Shown piece after piece: positions 22,035 through 34,350 of a DNA stretch of 64,000 nucleotides. Source of the stretch: Pseudomonas sp. LS.1a (lineage in GTDB: Bacteria; Pseudomonadota; Gammaproteobacteria; Pseudomonadales; Pseudomonadaceae); the NCBI RefSeq assembly GCF_022533585.1, contig NZ_CP092827.1:497001-561000 (forward strand), written 5' to 3'. A model generated the notes under the pieces. It saw only the letters and a program-made list of their open reading frames with translations. It was not told where the DNA came from and made no database searches. A program made the translations under genes and the position numbers. The first letter of the stretch is position 1; every line of letters starts with the position of its first letter.

Positions 22035-23036
22035 ATGCAGATTTCGGTAAATGAGTTCCTGACTCCCCGCCACATTGATGTGCAGGTAGTCAGTCCGACC
22101 CGCGCCAAGATCACGCTCGAGCCTCTCGAGCGTGGCTTCGGCCATACCCTGGGCAACGCGCTGCGCCGCATCCTGTTGTCCTCCATGCCTGGCTGTGCAG
22201 TAGTCGAGGCCGAGATCGACGGCGTACTCCACGAGTACTCCGCGATCGAAGGTGTTCAGGAAGACGTAATTGAAATCCTGTTGAACCTGAAAGGCCTGGC
22301 TATCAAACTGCACGGTCGTGACGAAGTTACGCTGACCTTGTCGAAAAAGGGTTCGGGGGTGGTTACCGCTGCCGATATTCAGCTGGATCACGATGTCGAG
22401 ATCGTCAACCCCGATCACGTAATCGCGAACCTGGCGTCGAACGGCGCCCTGAACATGAAGCTCACTGTAGCTCGTGGTCGTGGTTACGAGCCGGCCGACT
22501 CCCGTCAAACCGACGAAGACGAAAGCCGTAGCATTGGCCGTCTGCAGCTGGACGCTTCGTTCAGCCCGGTGCGTCGTATCGCCTATGTGGTCGAGAACGC
22601 CCGTGTTGAACAGCGTACCAACCTGGACAAGCTGGTCATTGATCTGGAAACCAACGGCACCCTGGATCCTGAAGAGGCTATCCGCCGCGCTGCGACCATC
22701 CTGCAACAGCAGCTGGCCGCGTTCGTCGACCTCAAAGGTGACAGCGAGCCTGTCGTAGTCGAGCAGGAAGACGAGATCGATCCGATCCTGCTGCGTCCGG
22801 TTGACGACCTGGAACTGACTGTACGTTCGGCCAACTGCCTCAAGGCGGAGAACATCTACTACATCGGCGACCTGATTCAGCGTACCGAAGTAGAGCTGTT
22901 GAAGACTCCTAACCTGGGCAAGAAGTCCCTGACTGAAATCAAGGACGTCCTGGCCTCTCGTGGTCTGTCTCTCGGCATGCGCCTCGACAACTGGCCGCCT
23001 GCAAGTCTTAAGAAAGACGACAAGGCGACCGCCTGA
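22035..23036 (+). CDS. rpoA: RNA polymerase alpha subunit
   Basis: Encodes alpha (333 residues), whose N-terminal domain dimerises to nucleate RNA polymerase assembly and whose C-terminal domain binds UP elements and activators. The dimerisation motif [19 protein letters not shown] is near residue 30. The alpha-CTD includes [20 protein letters not shown] with the conserved arginine used for DNA contact. It sits between rpsD and rplQ as expected. Confidence 0.99.
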
Positions 23037-23078
23037 TCGTCGTAATCACCGAACGTAGTGTTTGGTAAGGAATGAATC

Positions 23079-23465
23079 ATGCGTCATCGTAAAAGTGGAC
23101 GTCACCTGAGCCGTACCAGCTCTCACCGCAAGGCTATGTTCCAGAACATGGCAGTGTCGCTGATCGAGCACGAGCTGATCAAAACCACCCTGCCGAAAGC
23201 CAAGGAACTGCGCCGCGTTGCCGAGCCGCTGATCACCCTGGCCAAGGAAGACAGCGTAGCTAACCGCCGTCTGGCCTTCGACCGTACCCGTTCGAAGTCC
23301 GCTGTTGGCAAGCTGTTCAACGACCTGGGCAAGCGTTACGCCACCCGTCAGGGCGGCTACCTGCGCATCCTGAAGTGCGGTTTCCGCGCTGGCGACAACG
23401 CCCCTATGGCGTACGTCGAGCTGGTTGATCGTCCGGTCGGCGGTGCTGTAGAAGCTGCTGAGTAA
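23079..23465 (+). CDS. rplQ: 50S ribosomal protein L17
   Basis: Encodes L17 (128 residues), located near the tunnel exit. It begins [20 protein letters not shown] and ends GGAVEAAE. It is the last gene of the alpha operon and is followed within 22 bp by a strong terminator that closes the ribosomal block. Confidence 0.99.
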   Translation: MRHRKSGRHLSRTSSHRKAMFQNMAVSLIEHELIKTTLPKAKELRRVAEPLITLAKEDSVANRRLAFDRTRSKSAVGKLFNDLGKRYATRQGGYLRILKCGFRAGDNAPMAYVELVDRPVGGAVEAAE

Positions 23466-23486
23466 GACGTTCTGTCTGCTACAAAG

Positions 23487-23511
23487 AACCGGGCCTAGTG
23501 CCCGGTTTTTT
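23487..23511 (+). terminator. Terminator of the alpha operon
   Basis: AACCGGGC (23487-23494) pairs with GCCCGGTT (23500-23507), loop CTAGT, followed by a T run to 23511. It is a textbook intrinsic terminator after rplQ. The following 126 bp to katA are AT-rich and contain no convincing gene or consensus promoter. Confidence 0.9.
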
Positions 23512-23637
23512 GTTGCTACATGCATTGTTTATTTCTATTGATATAAGTCATGTAATGAATTTGTTCTTGTAACCTTGCTCGTCAATACTCTCTCCAAAGC
23601 CGATTAGCCGGCGCTTGTAGACCGATAAGGAGAGCCC

Positions 23638-25077
23638 ATGAGCAAGATTCTCACCACCGCCAGCGGTGCACCTGTAGCCGACAACCAGAATTCCCGTTCC
23701 GCCGGCCCGCGCGGCCCGCTGCTGCTCGACGACTTCCACCTGATCGAGAAGCTTGCCCATTTCAACCGCGAGAACATTCCTGAGCGCCGCGTGCACGCCA
23801 AGGGCTCGGGCGCCTACGGTACCTTTACCGTCACCCGCGATATCACCGGTTACACCAGTGCCAAGCTGTTTGAACAGGTTGGCAAGCAGACCGAAACTTT
23901 CCTGCGCTTCTCTACCGTTGGTGGCGAGCGTGGCTCCGCCGATACCGAGCGCGACCCGCGTGGTTTCGCCGTTAAGTTCTACACCGAGGAAGGCAACTGG
24001 GACATCGTCGGCAATAACACGCCGGTATTCTTCATTCGCGACCCGCTGAAGTTCCCGGACTTTATCCACACCCAGAAGCGTCACCCGCAATCCAACCTGA
24101 AGAACGCCCAGATGATGTGGGACTTCTGGTCGCACTCCCCCGAGGCGTTGCACCAGGTCACCATTCTGTTCTCCGATCGCGGCATTCCGGACGGCTACCG
24201 CCACATGCACGGTTTCGGCAGTCACACTTACAGCCTGATCAATGCCGAGGGTGAGCGCACTTGGGTCAAATGGCACTTCAAGACCCAGCAAGGTATCAGG
24301 AACCTCGCCCCGGCAGATGCCGCGCGCCTGGCAGGTACTGACCCGGACTACGCGCAGCGCGACCTGTTCGAAGCCATTGAGCGAGGCGACTATCCGCGCT
24401 GGACCGTATGCATCCAGGTGATGAGCGAAGCCGAGGCTGCCAGCCGCGACGAGAACCCCTTTGACGTGACCAAGACCTGGTCGCAGAAGGACTACCCGTT
24501 GATCGAGGTGGGCGTGCTGGAGCTCAACCGTAACCCGCTCAACTACTTTGCCGAGGTCGAGCAGGCTGCCTTTGGTCCGAGCAACATGGTGCCGGGTGTC
24601 GGCCTGTCGCCAGACCGCATGCTGCAAGGGCGTGTATTCGCCTACGCTGACGCGCACCGCTACCGGGTGGGCACCAACCACCAGCAACTGCCGGTGAACG
24701 CACCACGCTGCCCGGTTAACAGCTATCAGCGTGATGGTTCCATGGCTGCTGGCAGTTACGGCAGTGCACCGAACTATGAGCCCAACAGCTACAGCGATGC
24801 ACCGAAGCAGTCGCCGCGCCATGCCGAGCCTGCACTGGCCCTGAATGGTTCGGCTGACCGCTACGATCACCGTGAAGACACCGACTACTACAGCCACGCC
24901 GGCGCGCTATTCCGCCTGATGAGCGATGAGCAGAAAGCCCTGCTGATCAACAACATTGCCGGCACCATGGCAGGCGTCAGCCAAGACGTGGTCCAGCGCC
25001 AGCTGCAGTACTTCTTCAAGGCCGATCCGGCCTACGGCGAAGGGGTCGCCAAGGCCCTGGGCGTCAATCTCGCTTAA
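23638..25077 (+). CDS. katA: Heme catalase
   Basis: Encodes a 479-residue monofunctional catalase of the small-subunit type, which splits hydrogen peroxide in the cytoplasm. Catalytic His53 is in [14 protein letters not shown], the distal asparagine in [15 protein letters not shown], and the proximal heme tyrosine in [17 protein letters not shown]. There is no signal peptide. The ATG follows AAGGAGAGCCC. It is a single-gene unit between two terminators, next to a ferritin gene as in P. aeruginosa, which links peroxide defence with iron storage. OxyR control is likely from the family, but no clear OxyR site was identified. Confidence 0.97.
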   Translation: MSKILTTASGAPVADNQNSRSAGPRGPLLLDDFHLIEKLAHFNRENIPERRVHAKGSGAYGTFTVTRDITGYTSAKLFEQVGKQTETFLRFSTVGGERGSADTERDPRGFAVKFYTEEGNWDIVGNNTPVFFIRDPLKFPDFIHTQKRHPQSNLKNAQMMWDFWSHSPEALHQVTILFSDRGIPDGYRHMHGFGSHTYSLINAEGERTWVKWHFKTQQGIRNLAPADAARLAGTDPDYAQRDLFEAIERGDYPRWTVCIQVMSEAEAASRDENPFDVTKTWSQKDYPLIEVGVLELNRNPLNYFAEVEQAAFGPSNMVPGVGLSPDRMLQGRVFAYADAHRYRVGTNHQQLPVNAPRCPVNSYQRDGSMAAGSYGSAPNYEPNSYSDAPKQSPRHAEPALALNGSADRYDHREDTDYYSHAGALFRLMSDEQKALLINNIAGTMAGVSQDVVQRQLQYFFKADPAYGEGVAKALGVNLA

Positions 25078-25095
25078 GTCGAAGTGATAAGAAGA

Positions 25096-25120
25096 ACCGC
25101 CCTCATTTGGGCGGTTTTTC
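25096..25120 (+). terminator. Terminator after katA
   Basis: ACCGCCC (25096-25102) pairs with GGGCGGT (25109-25115), loop TCATTT, followed by five T. It isolates katA from the ferritin gene 121 bp further on. Confidence 0.85.
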
Positions 25121-25240
25121 AATGAATATCACTACTGTTTGACCGATTTTTTGCTTCTGATTGCGCGTTTTTCAGTGACCGCTGGCAAAAGCTGGTTCAC
25201 ACTATGTGGCATAGACGTTTTCACATGGAGAAGCAGGGCG

Positions 25241-25705
25241 ATGCAAGGTCACCCGGACGTAATCAACTACCTCGTTACGCTGCTGAAGGGCGAACTGGCG
25301 GCGCGCGACCAGTACTTCATTCACTCGCGGATGTACGAAGACTGGGGCCTGTCCAAGCTCTACGAGCGCATCAACCACGAAATGGAAGAAGAGACGCAGC
25401 ACGCCGATGCCCTGATGCGTCGCATCCTCATGCTCGAAGGCACCCCTGACATGCGCGCGGACGACCTGGAAGTGGGCAGCACCGTGCCGGAAATGATCGA
25501 GGCTGACCTCAAGCTCGAGTACAAGGTGCGCGGCGCGCTATGCAAAGGCATCGAGCTGTGCGAACTGCACAAGGACTACATCAGCCGCGACATCCTGCGT
25601 GCCCAACTGGCTGACACCGAAGAAGATCACACCTACTGGCTGGAGAAGCAGCAGGGGCTGATCAAGGCCATCGGCCTGGAAAACTACCTGCAATCGCAGA
25701 TGTAA
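25241..25705 (+). CDS. ftnA: Bacterial ferritin, often annotated bacterioferritin
   Basis: Encodes a 154-residue four-helix ferritin-family iron-storage protein. ATG at 25241 gives [15 protein letters not shown], with GGAG upstream; the in-frame extension to 25139 has no family match. Di-iron ligands are visible as E18, E51, H54, E94-type and the later EEDH motif. At residue 52, where true bacterioferritins carry the heme-ligating methionine (ESIDEMKHAD), this protein has threonine ([10 protein letters not shown]). It therefore resembles the P. aeruginosa FtnA protein, formerly called BfrA and encoded beside katA, which does not bind heme. Confidence 0.93.
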   Translation: MQGHPDVINYLVTLLKGELAARDQYFIHSRMYEDWGLSKLYERINHEMEEETQHADALMRRILMLEGTPDMRADDLEVGSTVPEMIEADLKLEYKVRGALCKGIELCELHKDYISRDILRAQLADTEEDHTYWLEKQQGLIKAIGLENYLQSQM

Positions 25706-25711
25706 AAGCTG

Positions 25712-25815
25712 GGGGCTGCTTTGCAGCCCTGTCGCGACACAAGGCCGCTCCCACAGACAAATGCACTCCTCCTGTGGGAGCGGCCTTGTGTCGCAACAGG
25801 GGCGCAAAGCGCCCC
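25712..25815. repeat. REP pair between ftnA and uvrA
   Basis: Two inverted arms of 23 bp (25734-25756 and 25772-25794, core GGCCGCTCCCACAG and its complement) are separated by 15 bp. Each side carries a short hairpin: GGGCTGC-TTT-GCAGCCC near 25712 and GGGGCG-CAAAG-CGCCCC near 25799. It lies between convergent genes and probably serves as a two-way terminator as well as a REP element of the P. putida type. Confidence 0.85.
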
Positions 25816-25822
25816 CAAGGCC

Positions 25823-28657
<2,835 letters not shown>

Positions 28658-28688
28658 TGCGGCCTCGCTCGGCGGGCATAAACAAGGA

Positions 28689-28718
28689 AGTATACGGCGC
28701 CCTGCCAGTACGCGGCAA
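28689..28718 (-). promoter_or_regulatory. Putative uvrA promoter
   Basis: Read on the minus strand, TTGCCG (28718-28713) and TATACT (28694-28689) are spaced by 18 bp and would start transcription about 25 nt before the uvrA GTG. The -10 box is good and the -35 box is moderate. Confidence 0.4.
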
Positions 28719-28786
28719 AGCGTCGCGTAGATGCCGTCACGCTGTCGGACTGATAGAATCGCCGCCGGTTCACACGAGGTTAATCC

Positions 28787-30181
28787 ATGCACGACACCCA
28801 CAACGAGCGCATGAGTGGCGGCGAAACCCGCGCCGCTGGCGGCCTGGCCCTGGTCTTTGCCTTTCGTATGCTGGGCATGTTCATGGTCTTGCCGGTGCTG
28901 GCCACCTACGGCATGGACCTGGCCGGTGCCACACCTGCGCTGATTGGCCTGGCCATTGGTGCCTATGGCCTGACCCAGGCCGTTTTGCAGATCCCGTTCG
29001 GGATGATTTCCGACCGCATCGGCCGCCGGCCGGTGATTTACCTGGGGCTGGTGATCTTTGCCCTGGGCAGTGTATTGGCGGCCCAGGCCGACTCCATCTG
29101 GGGTGTGATCGCCGGGCGTATCCTGCAGGGGGCCGGGGCGATTTCCGCTGCGGTCATGGCGCTGCTGTCCGACCTCACCCGCGAGCAGCACCGGACCAAG
29201 GCCATGGCCATGATCGGCATGAGCATCGGCCTGTCGTTTGCCGTCGCCATGGTCGTCGGCCCATTGCTGACTCGTGCCTTTGGCTTGTCAGGATTGTTCC
29301 TCGCCACGGCAGGACTTGCCCTGGTCGGCATCCTGCTGATCGCCTTTGTCGTGCCCAATACCCACAGCATCCTGCAGCACCGTGAGTCGGGTGTGGCGCG
29401 CCAGGCCATCGGCCCGACCCTGCGCCATCCGGACCTTCTGCGCCTGGACGCGGGCATCTTCATCCTCCACGCCATCCTCATGGCCAGCTTCGTCGCGCTG
29501 CCACTGGCCTTCGTCGAGCGCGGCGGTCTGCCGAAGGAGCAGCACTGGTGGGTATACCTGACCGCATTGTTCATCTCATTTTTTGCAATGGTCCCGTTCA
29601 TCATCTACGGCGAGAAAAAGCGCAAGATGAAACGCGTGCTGGCCGGGGCGGTCAGTGTGTTGCTGCTGGTGGAGGTGTTCTTCTGGCAGTGGGCTGACGG
29701 TTTGCGCGGACTGGTGATCGGCACCGTGGTATTCTTTACTGCATTCAACCTGCTGGAGGCATCGCTGCCTTCGCTGGTGAGCAAGGTGTCGCCTGCAGGT
29801 GGCAAGGGGACGGCAATGGGGGTTTACTCCACCAGCCAGTTCCTCGGTGCTGCCCTGGGAGGAATCCTCGGTGGCTGGTTGTTCCAGCACGGCGGGCTGA
29901 ACATGGTGTTCCTCGGTTGTGCGGTACTGTGTGCCATCTGGTTGGTCGTTGCCTTGCGCATGAACGAGCCGCCCTATGTGACCAGCCTGCGCATGCCGCT
30001 GACGCCAGAGGCAGTCCGGGAAGCCGGCCTGACCGAGCGCCTGATGGCCGTGCCGGGTGTGACCGACGCCGTCGTGGTGGCGGAAGAAGCCGCCATCTAT
30101 ATCAAACTGGATACGAAAATTTTGGACCGTACGACCCTCGAGCGCCTGGTGAACCCGGCCTCTTCGGCGTGCGAAGCCTAG
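28787..30181 (+). CDS. MFS transporter with C-terminal extra domain
   Basis: Encodes a 464-residue major facilitator superfamily permease with 12 predicted membrane segments, probably a drug or metabolite exporter. The MFS signature between helices 2 and 3 is seen as [13 protein letters not shown]. After the last helix, about 65 residues (from [12 protein letters not shown]) form a soluble tail that resembles the ferredoxin-like domain of E. coli YajR. ATG at 28787 is preceded by GAGG at a 9-nt distance; ATG at 28811 is an alternative. It lies divergent from uvrA and 9 bp before ssb. The substrate is unknown. Confidence 0.85.
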   Translation: MHDTHNERMSGGETRAAGGLALVFAFRMLGMFMVLPVLATYGMDLAGATPALIGLAIGAYGLTQAVLQIPFGMISDRIGRRPVIYLGLVIFALGSVLAAQADSIWGVIAGRILQGAGAISAAVMALLSDLTREQHRTKAMAMIGMSIGLSFAVAMVVGPLLTRAFGLSGLFLATAGLALVGILLIAFVVPNTHSILQHRESGVARQAIGPTLRHPDLLRLDAGIFILHAILMASFVALPLAFVERGGLPKEQHWWVYLTALFISFFAMVPFIIYGEKKRKMKRVLAGAVSVLLLVEVFFWQWADGLRGLVIGTVVFFTAFNLLEASLPSLVSKVSPAGGKGTAMGVYSTSQFLGAALGGILGGWLFQHGGLNMVFLGCAVLCAIWLVVALRMNEPPYVTSLRMPLTPEAVREAGLTERLMAVPGVTDAVVVAEEAAIYIKLDTKILDRTTLERLVNPASSACEA

Positions 30182-30190
30182 GAGAACGTT

Positions 30191-30733
30191 ATGGCCCGTG
30201 GGGTTAACAAAGTCATTCTGGTTGGTACCTGTGGCCAGGATCCCGAAGTCCGCTACCTGCCCAACGGTAACGCCGTGACCAACCTGAGCCTGGCTACCAG
30301 CGAGCAGTGGACCGACAAGCAGTCGGGCCAGAAGGTCGAGCGTACCGAGTGGCACCGTGTGTCGCTGTTCGGCAAGGTTGCCGAAATCGCCGGCGAATAC
30401 CTGCGCAAGGGTTCGCAGTGCTACATCGAAGGCAAGCTGCAGACCCGCGAGTGGGAAAAAGACGGCATCAAGCGCTACACCACCGAGATCATCGTCGACA
30501 TCAACGGCACCATGCAGCTGCTCGGCGGCCGTCCGCAGGGCCAGCAGCAGGGCGGTGACCCGTACAACCAGGGTGGCGGCAACTACGGTGGCGGCCAGCC
30601 GCAACAGTACAACCAGGCTCCGCGCCAGCAGGCCCCGCGCCCGCAACAGGCTCCTCAGCGCCCGGCACCGCAGCAGCCAGCCCCGCAGCCAGCGGCTGAC
30701 TTCGACAGCTTCGATGACGATATTCCGTTCTGA
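30191..30733 (+). CDS. ssb: Single-stranded DNA-binding protein
   Basis: Encodes SSB (180 residues). The N-terminal OB fold (about 1-110) starts [21 protein letters not shown] glycine-, glutamine- and proline-rich linker follows (about 115-165), and the acidic tip [11 protein letters not shown] recruits repair and replication partners. It is read 9 bp after the MFS gene, so the two may share a transcript, although SSB surely needs its own expression. A strong terminator follows. Confidence 0.98.
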   Translation: MARGVNKVILVGTCGQDPEVRYLPNGNAVTNLSLATSEQWTDKQSGQKVERTEWHRVSLFGKVAEIAGEYLRKGSQCYIEGKLQTREWEKDGIKRYTTEIIVDINGTMQLLGGRPQGQQQGGDPYNQGGGNYGGGQPQQYNQAPRQQAPRPQQAPQRPAPQQPAPQPAADFDSFDDDIPF

Positions 30734-30766
30734 TCGGAGCGGTCAGGCGTCTAGCAAGACCAGAAG

Positions 30767-30793
30767 CCCAGGGCAGTTGCCCTGGGTTTTTTT
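30767..30793 (+). terminator. Terminator after ssb
   Basis: CCCAGGGCA (30767-30775) pairs with TGCCCTGGG (30778-30786), followed by seven T. The remaining bases to the next gene (30794-30899) are AT-richer and show no confident promoter. Confidence 0.9.
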
Positions 30794-30899
30794 ATGGGCA
30801 GCCACCCCGTGTAGGAGGCTTCTGAAACTGCTGGTGCTGCAGCTCATTGTTGCCCTCTCAATTTAATATCTGTCCCTAGCAGGCAACGGGAGTGGAAAC

Positions 30900-31769
30900 A
30901 TGGACGTCATCATGGGTTTGATAGCCGCCTTGTTGTGGGGCGTCACCGATTTTCTAGTGGGGGTAAACGCCCGGGCGGTTGGCATTCGTCGAGCTGTCTT
31001 TTTTGGGCAGGTATTGGGTCTGTTGCTGATGGGGCTGATCATCTTCATATCGGCCAATCAGCTGGAAAAGATACTGGCGGCACCTGTTAGCGCATTGCTG
31101 CTTGGCGGAGTTGCGGCGCTTTGCACGGTGTTAGGGGCGCTGTCACTTTCCAAGGCCTTTGCTATCGGCAAGACGGCAGTCGTGGCTCCGCTGGTGACCT
31201 CGTATGGCGTCTTTACTACGCTGCTGGCCTGGCTAGGTGGTGATGAACTGTCGCTTTGGCAGTTTCTTGGCTTGCTGACCTGTTTCCTTGGTGTGCTGTT
31301 GGCCAGTAGCAGCGGTAACAGGGCGGGTGAGCAGGGGCGGTCGATGAGCCGTTTGCCGGTTGCTTTCGCTCTGTTGGCGGCGGCTTTCTACGGCGTCAGT
31401 TTCTGGCTTCAGGGGAAATATGCGCTGCCCTCGCTCGGCCCTGTGAACATGTTGGCGCTAGGGTATGCAGTTGGGGTGATCTTCCTGATGCCCGAAGCGC
31501 TCAGGCTGTTGAGGGGCTGGTCGGTAATCAGGCCAAGAACGTGTGCAACATTGTGCGGTGCCAGCCTGTTCAACCTGGGTGGGTTTTCCGCCTTTTCCTG
31601 GGGGGCGCTAAATGGTTCGATTTCCGTTGTCACCGTGATCAGCACGCTGTCGGGGGGAATCGCCGCGATACTGGGCTTCTTCTTCTATCGGGAGCGGTTG
31701 TCCTGCTTTCAGGTGGTGGGCGTGGGCCTGGTCTTGGTGGGTGCCATTCTACTGCACCTGTTTGGCTGA
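30900..31769 (+). CDS. EamA/DMT-family transporter
   Basis: Encodes a 289-residue integral membrane protein of the drug/metabolite transporter superfamily. About ten hydrophobic helices are arranged as two EamA repeats; the first begins MDVIMGLIAALLWGVTDFLV and the second near residue 150 (LPVAFALLAAAFYGVSFW). Its base composition and codon use look less GC-biased than the flanking genes, so it may be a later arrival. ATG at 30900 follows CGGGAGTGGAAAC. Substrate unknown; neighbours give no clue. Confidence 0.85.
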   Translation: MDVIMGLIAALLWGVTDFLVGVNARAVGIRRAVFFGQVLGLLLMGLIIFISANQLEKILAAPVSALLLGGVAALCTVLGALSLSKAFAIGKTAVVAPLVTSYGVFTTLLAWLGGDELSLWQFLGLLTCFLGVLLASSSGNRAGEQGRSMSRLPVAFALLAAAFYGVSFWLQGKYALPSLGPVNMLALGYAVGVIFLMPEALRLLRGWSVIRPRTCATLCGASLFNLGGFSAFSWGALNGSISVVTVISTLSGGIAAILGFFFYRERLSCFQVVGVGLVLVGAILLHLFG

Positions 31770-31821
31770 TCCCGATAAGCTCAGGTGCTGGTGCGAACGA
31801 GTTCGCAAGCGATCCGCTTAT

Positions 31822-31910
31822 CCTGTGGGAGCGGCTTTAGCCGCGAAGAATCCAGCGCGGTGCATGGCACCGGCTGTGCCGGTGTTCGCGGCTAAAGCCG
31901 CTCCCACAGG
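31822..31910. repeat. REP pair after the DMT gene
   Basis: Two 26-bp arms, 31822-31847 and 31885-31910, are perfect reverse complements (core GGGAGCGGCTTTAGCCGCG). The 37-bp spacer holds its own hairpin, GCACCGGC-TGT-GCCGGTG type. It lies between convergent genes. Confidence 0.9.
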
Positions 31911-31962
31911 GTCCCTGCTAATTCAAAGGGTTAGGTGAGAGCGGGTTCAATAAGGCAGCGCT

Positions 31963-33345
31963 TCAATAGAACAACCGCGGCTCCGGCGAGTCCAGCAGGC
32001 TGACCAGCTTGGTCAGGGCAAAGCCCAGTTCCTGGCGGCTGGGCGCCATCAGGGCGATGCGCACGCCGCAGGTTGCGTGGCTGCGTTCCGGCAGGAACTG
32101 GCTGCCACTGACTACCGTGACGCCGTTGTTGCGCGCCAGGTTGGCGAATTCGTCGCTGGTCCACGGCTCCGGCAACTCCAGCCAGATGTGGAAGCTGTTG
32201 GGCTGGCTGCGGATCTTGTACCTGCCAAGGATCTCCCGGGCCATTTGCTGGCGCGCGGCCGCCTCGTCCTGCTGTACCCGCACCAACTGGTCGGCCATGC
32301 CGCTGTTGATCAGGTTGCTGGCCAGTTGCGCCATCAATGGTGACGGCATCCAGACGCTGCTGCGTACCATCGACGATAACCGCGAGAGGGTTTGCGGTGG
32401 CGCGTACAGGTAACCGATGCGCAGCGCCGGCAGCACGCTCTTGGACAGGCTGGTGAGGTACACCGAGCGTTCGGGCGCATACGCGGTCAGTGGCTGGTAA
32501 TCCGCTGCGGGTTCGAGAAAACCGTAGATATCGTCATCGACGATGAACAGGTCGAACTCGCGGGCGATCTCTGCAATGGCCTGGCGCCGTGCGTGGGGCA
32601 TGATCGAGTTGGTCGGGTTCTGGTGGGTGGTGACGCACACCAGCAGGGAAGGGCGGTGCTCCAGGCAGGCCGCGCGCAATGCCTCCGGAATAAGGCCGTG
32701 CTCGTCCATGGCCACGCCGCGCAGGCGGCGGCCCATGCTGTGGGCCAGGGAGATGATGCCTGGGTAGCAGAACGATTCGCACAGCACCACATCGTCGCTC
32801 TTCGACAGGCTGCTGATGGCCACCAATAGTCCATGCTGGGCGCCAGAGGTCAGTACAACCTGTTGCCAGCGAGCATCAGGCAGCCAGCGCTGAATCCAGG
32901 CTGCCCCTGCTTGTTTGTGGGAGGTGTGACCACCCTCTGTCACATAGTCGAGTACCTGCCCCAGGTCCGGAGAAGTGGCCAGCTCGCTGATCGCCGCACC
33001 CAGCCACTCACTCATGTGGGCGTCGTTGGGTTTGATGATCGATAGATCGATCTGGCTGCTTTCGCCAGTAACGGGTGTGGGCACCGACGGGGTGGATAAC
33101 CGCTGTCGCAACTGCCTGACAAATGTGCCACGGCCTACCTCTCCAACCACCAGGCCGCGTTTGGCGGCTTCGTCGTAGGCTCTTCCAACGGTGCCGGGGG
33201 TTACATTGAGTGCCTCGGCAAGGTCTTTGAGTGTGGGCAAACGATCGCCTGCTGCAAGCCGACCACTTTCGATGTCCTGTTCAAGGGCATTAGCGATCAT
33301 CAGGTAAACCGGCTGGGTTTGATCGCCGTATTGAGGGACCCACAT
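31963..33345 (-). CDS. MocR-type GntR/aminotransferase regulator
   Basis: Encodes a 460-residue chimeric regulator. An N-terminal GntR winged helix (about 10-80, with LPTLKDLAEALNVTPGTVGR) is fused to a fold-type I aminotransferase-like domain (about 110-450). The expected PLP-binding lysine is in the SLSKSVLPALRIGYL segment. MocR proteins such as GabR and PdxR sense PLP-amine adducts. It is divergent from the TSUP permease and SDR genes, which are its likely targets. TCGAT-like repeats lie in the intergenic region. The effector is unknown. Confidence 0.92.
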   Translation of the reverse strand: MWVPQYGDQTQPVYLMIANALEQDIESGRLAAGDRLPTLKDLAEALNVTPGTVGRAYDEAAKRGLVVGEVGRGTFVRQLRQRLSTPSVPTPVTGESSQIDLSIIKPNDAHMSEWLGAAISELATSPDLGQVLDYVTEGGHTSHKQAGAAWIQRWLPDARWQQVVLTSGAQHGLLVAISSLSKSDDVVLCESFCYPGIISLAHSMGRRLRGVAMDEHGLIPEALRAACLEHRPSLLVCVTTHQNPTNSIMPHARRQAIAEIAREFDLFIVDDDIYGFLEPAADYQPLTAYAPERSVYLTSLSKSVLPALRIGYLYAPPQTLSRLSSMVRSSVWMPSPLMAQLASNLINSGMADQLVRVQQDEAAARQQMAREILGRYKIRSQPNSFHIWLELPEPWTSDEFANLARNNGVTVVSGSQFLPERSHATCGVRIALMAPSRQELGFALTKLVSLLDSPEPRLFY

Positions 33346-33444
33346 GGAAATGACACCAGATTCTGCAATTGCGCGCAGCCTAACATGAAAGCCAAGATGC
33401 GGTAATGATGGTAATCGTTGTCATTGAGTCGATTTAATTCGATA

Positions 33445-33474
33445 TTGCATCGATTCAATTTTTGTAATTACAAT
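33445..33474 (+). promoter_or_regulatory. Putative TSUP promoter with TCGAT repeats
   Basis: TTGCAT (33445-33450) and TACAAT (33469-33474) are spaced by 18 bp in an AT-rich divergent region. Three TCGAT or ATCGA motifs occur at about 33428-33455 (TCGATTTA, TTCGATAT, ATCGATTC), overlapping the -35 box. They are candidate MocR binding sites. Motifs are seen; function is inferred. Confidence 0.45.
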
Positions 33475-33543
33475 CATCGCGCTGATTGGGACATGCACAC
33501 TTGCGTTGTGCTTGGCAGGACACTCCACTGGATGGACTTCGCT

Positions 33544-34329
33544 ATGGAAATTCTGGGCGCTTTCTGGGCGGAACACTGGTTGCTGGCGGTGCTCATGCTT
33601 GGGGCTATCGCTTTCGTTGCCGGCTTCGTAGACAGCATTGCCGGTGGCGGCGGGTTGTTCCTGGTGCCGGGCTTTCTGCTGGTCGGCATGCCACCGCAGG
33701 TTGCCCTCGGTCAGGAAAAACTGGTCAGTACCCTTGGCACACTGGCAGCCATTCGCAACTTCCTGGCCAACAGCAAGATGGTCTGGCAGGTGGCGCTGGT
33801 CGGCGTGCCGTTCTCGTTGCTCGGTGCCTACCTGGGGGCACACCTGATCGTGTCGATCTCCCAGGAAACCGTGGGCAAGATCATCCTGGCGCTGATCCCC
33901 CTCGGCATCCTCATCTTCCTCACCCCCAAGGACCGCCCGGTCGAAGAGCGCGAACTGTCATCGCGCATGCTGTTCACCGTGGTCCCGCTGACCTGCCTGG
34001 CCATCGGCTTCTATGACGGCTTCTTCGGCCCCGGTACCGGCAGCATGTTCATCATCGCGTTCCATTACCTGCTGCGCATGGACCTGGTCTCCAGCTCGGC
34101 CAACTCCAAAACCTTCAATTTCGCGTCCAACATCGGCGCCCTGGTGGCCTTCGTCATTGCCGGCAAGGTCGTCTACCTGCTGGCGTTGCCGCTGGTGGCC
34201 TGCAACATCCTCGGTAACCACCTGGGCAGCGCGCTGGCCCTGCGCAAGGGCAACGAAGTGGTGCGCAAGGCGCTGGTGTTTTCGATGCTCTGCCTGTTCA
34301 CCAGCCTGGGCGTGAAGTACCTGGCCTGA
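33544..34329 (+). CDS. TSUP (TauE/SafE) family permease
   Basis: Encodes about 261 residues of a sulfite/organosulfur-exporter type permease with eight hydrophobic helices in two repeats. The first repeat has FVAGFVDSIAGGGGLFLVPGF and the second GFYDGFFGPGTGS, both family hallmarks. ATG at 33544 (MEILGAFWAEHW) fits family length; ATG at 33532 (MDFAMEIL) and a longer form from 33418 are alternatives. It is 21 bp before the SDR gene, probably co-transcribed, and divergent from the MocR regulator. The substrate is unknown; sulfonates, sulfite and sulfoacetate are typical for the family. Confidence 0.88.
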   Translation: MEILGAFWAEHWLLAVLMLGAIAFVAGFVDSIAGGGGLFLVPGFLLVGMPPQVALGQEKLVSTLGTLAAIRNFLANSKMVWQVALVGVPFSLLGAYLGAHLIVSISQETVGKIILALIPLGILIFLTPKDRPVEERELSSRMLFTVVPLTCLAIGFYDGFFGPGTGSMFIIAFHYLLRMDLVSSSANSKTFNFASNIGALVAFVIAGKVVYLLALPLVACNILGNHLGSALALRKGNEVVRKALVFSMLCLFTSLGVKYLA

Positions 34330-34350
34330 CCCTTCCATAGGAGACAACTG

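Noticed and set aside
23512..23637. An OxyR site before katA.
   Set aside because: The AT-rich stretch has scattered ATA and CTAT-like bits but not the four-element 10-bp periodic pattern, so I could not call one.
28658..28786. A LexA/SOS box upstream of uvrA.
   Set aside because: No CTG-N10-CAG match was found in the divergent region, so SOS control is not supported by the sequence.
30900..31910. A mobile element or genomic island around the DMT transporter and REP pair.
   Set aside because: There is no transposase, integrase, tRNA target or terminal repeat; the palindrome is an ordinary REP pair and the slightly lower GC alone is weak evidence.
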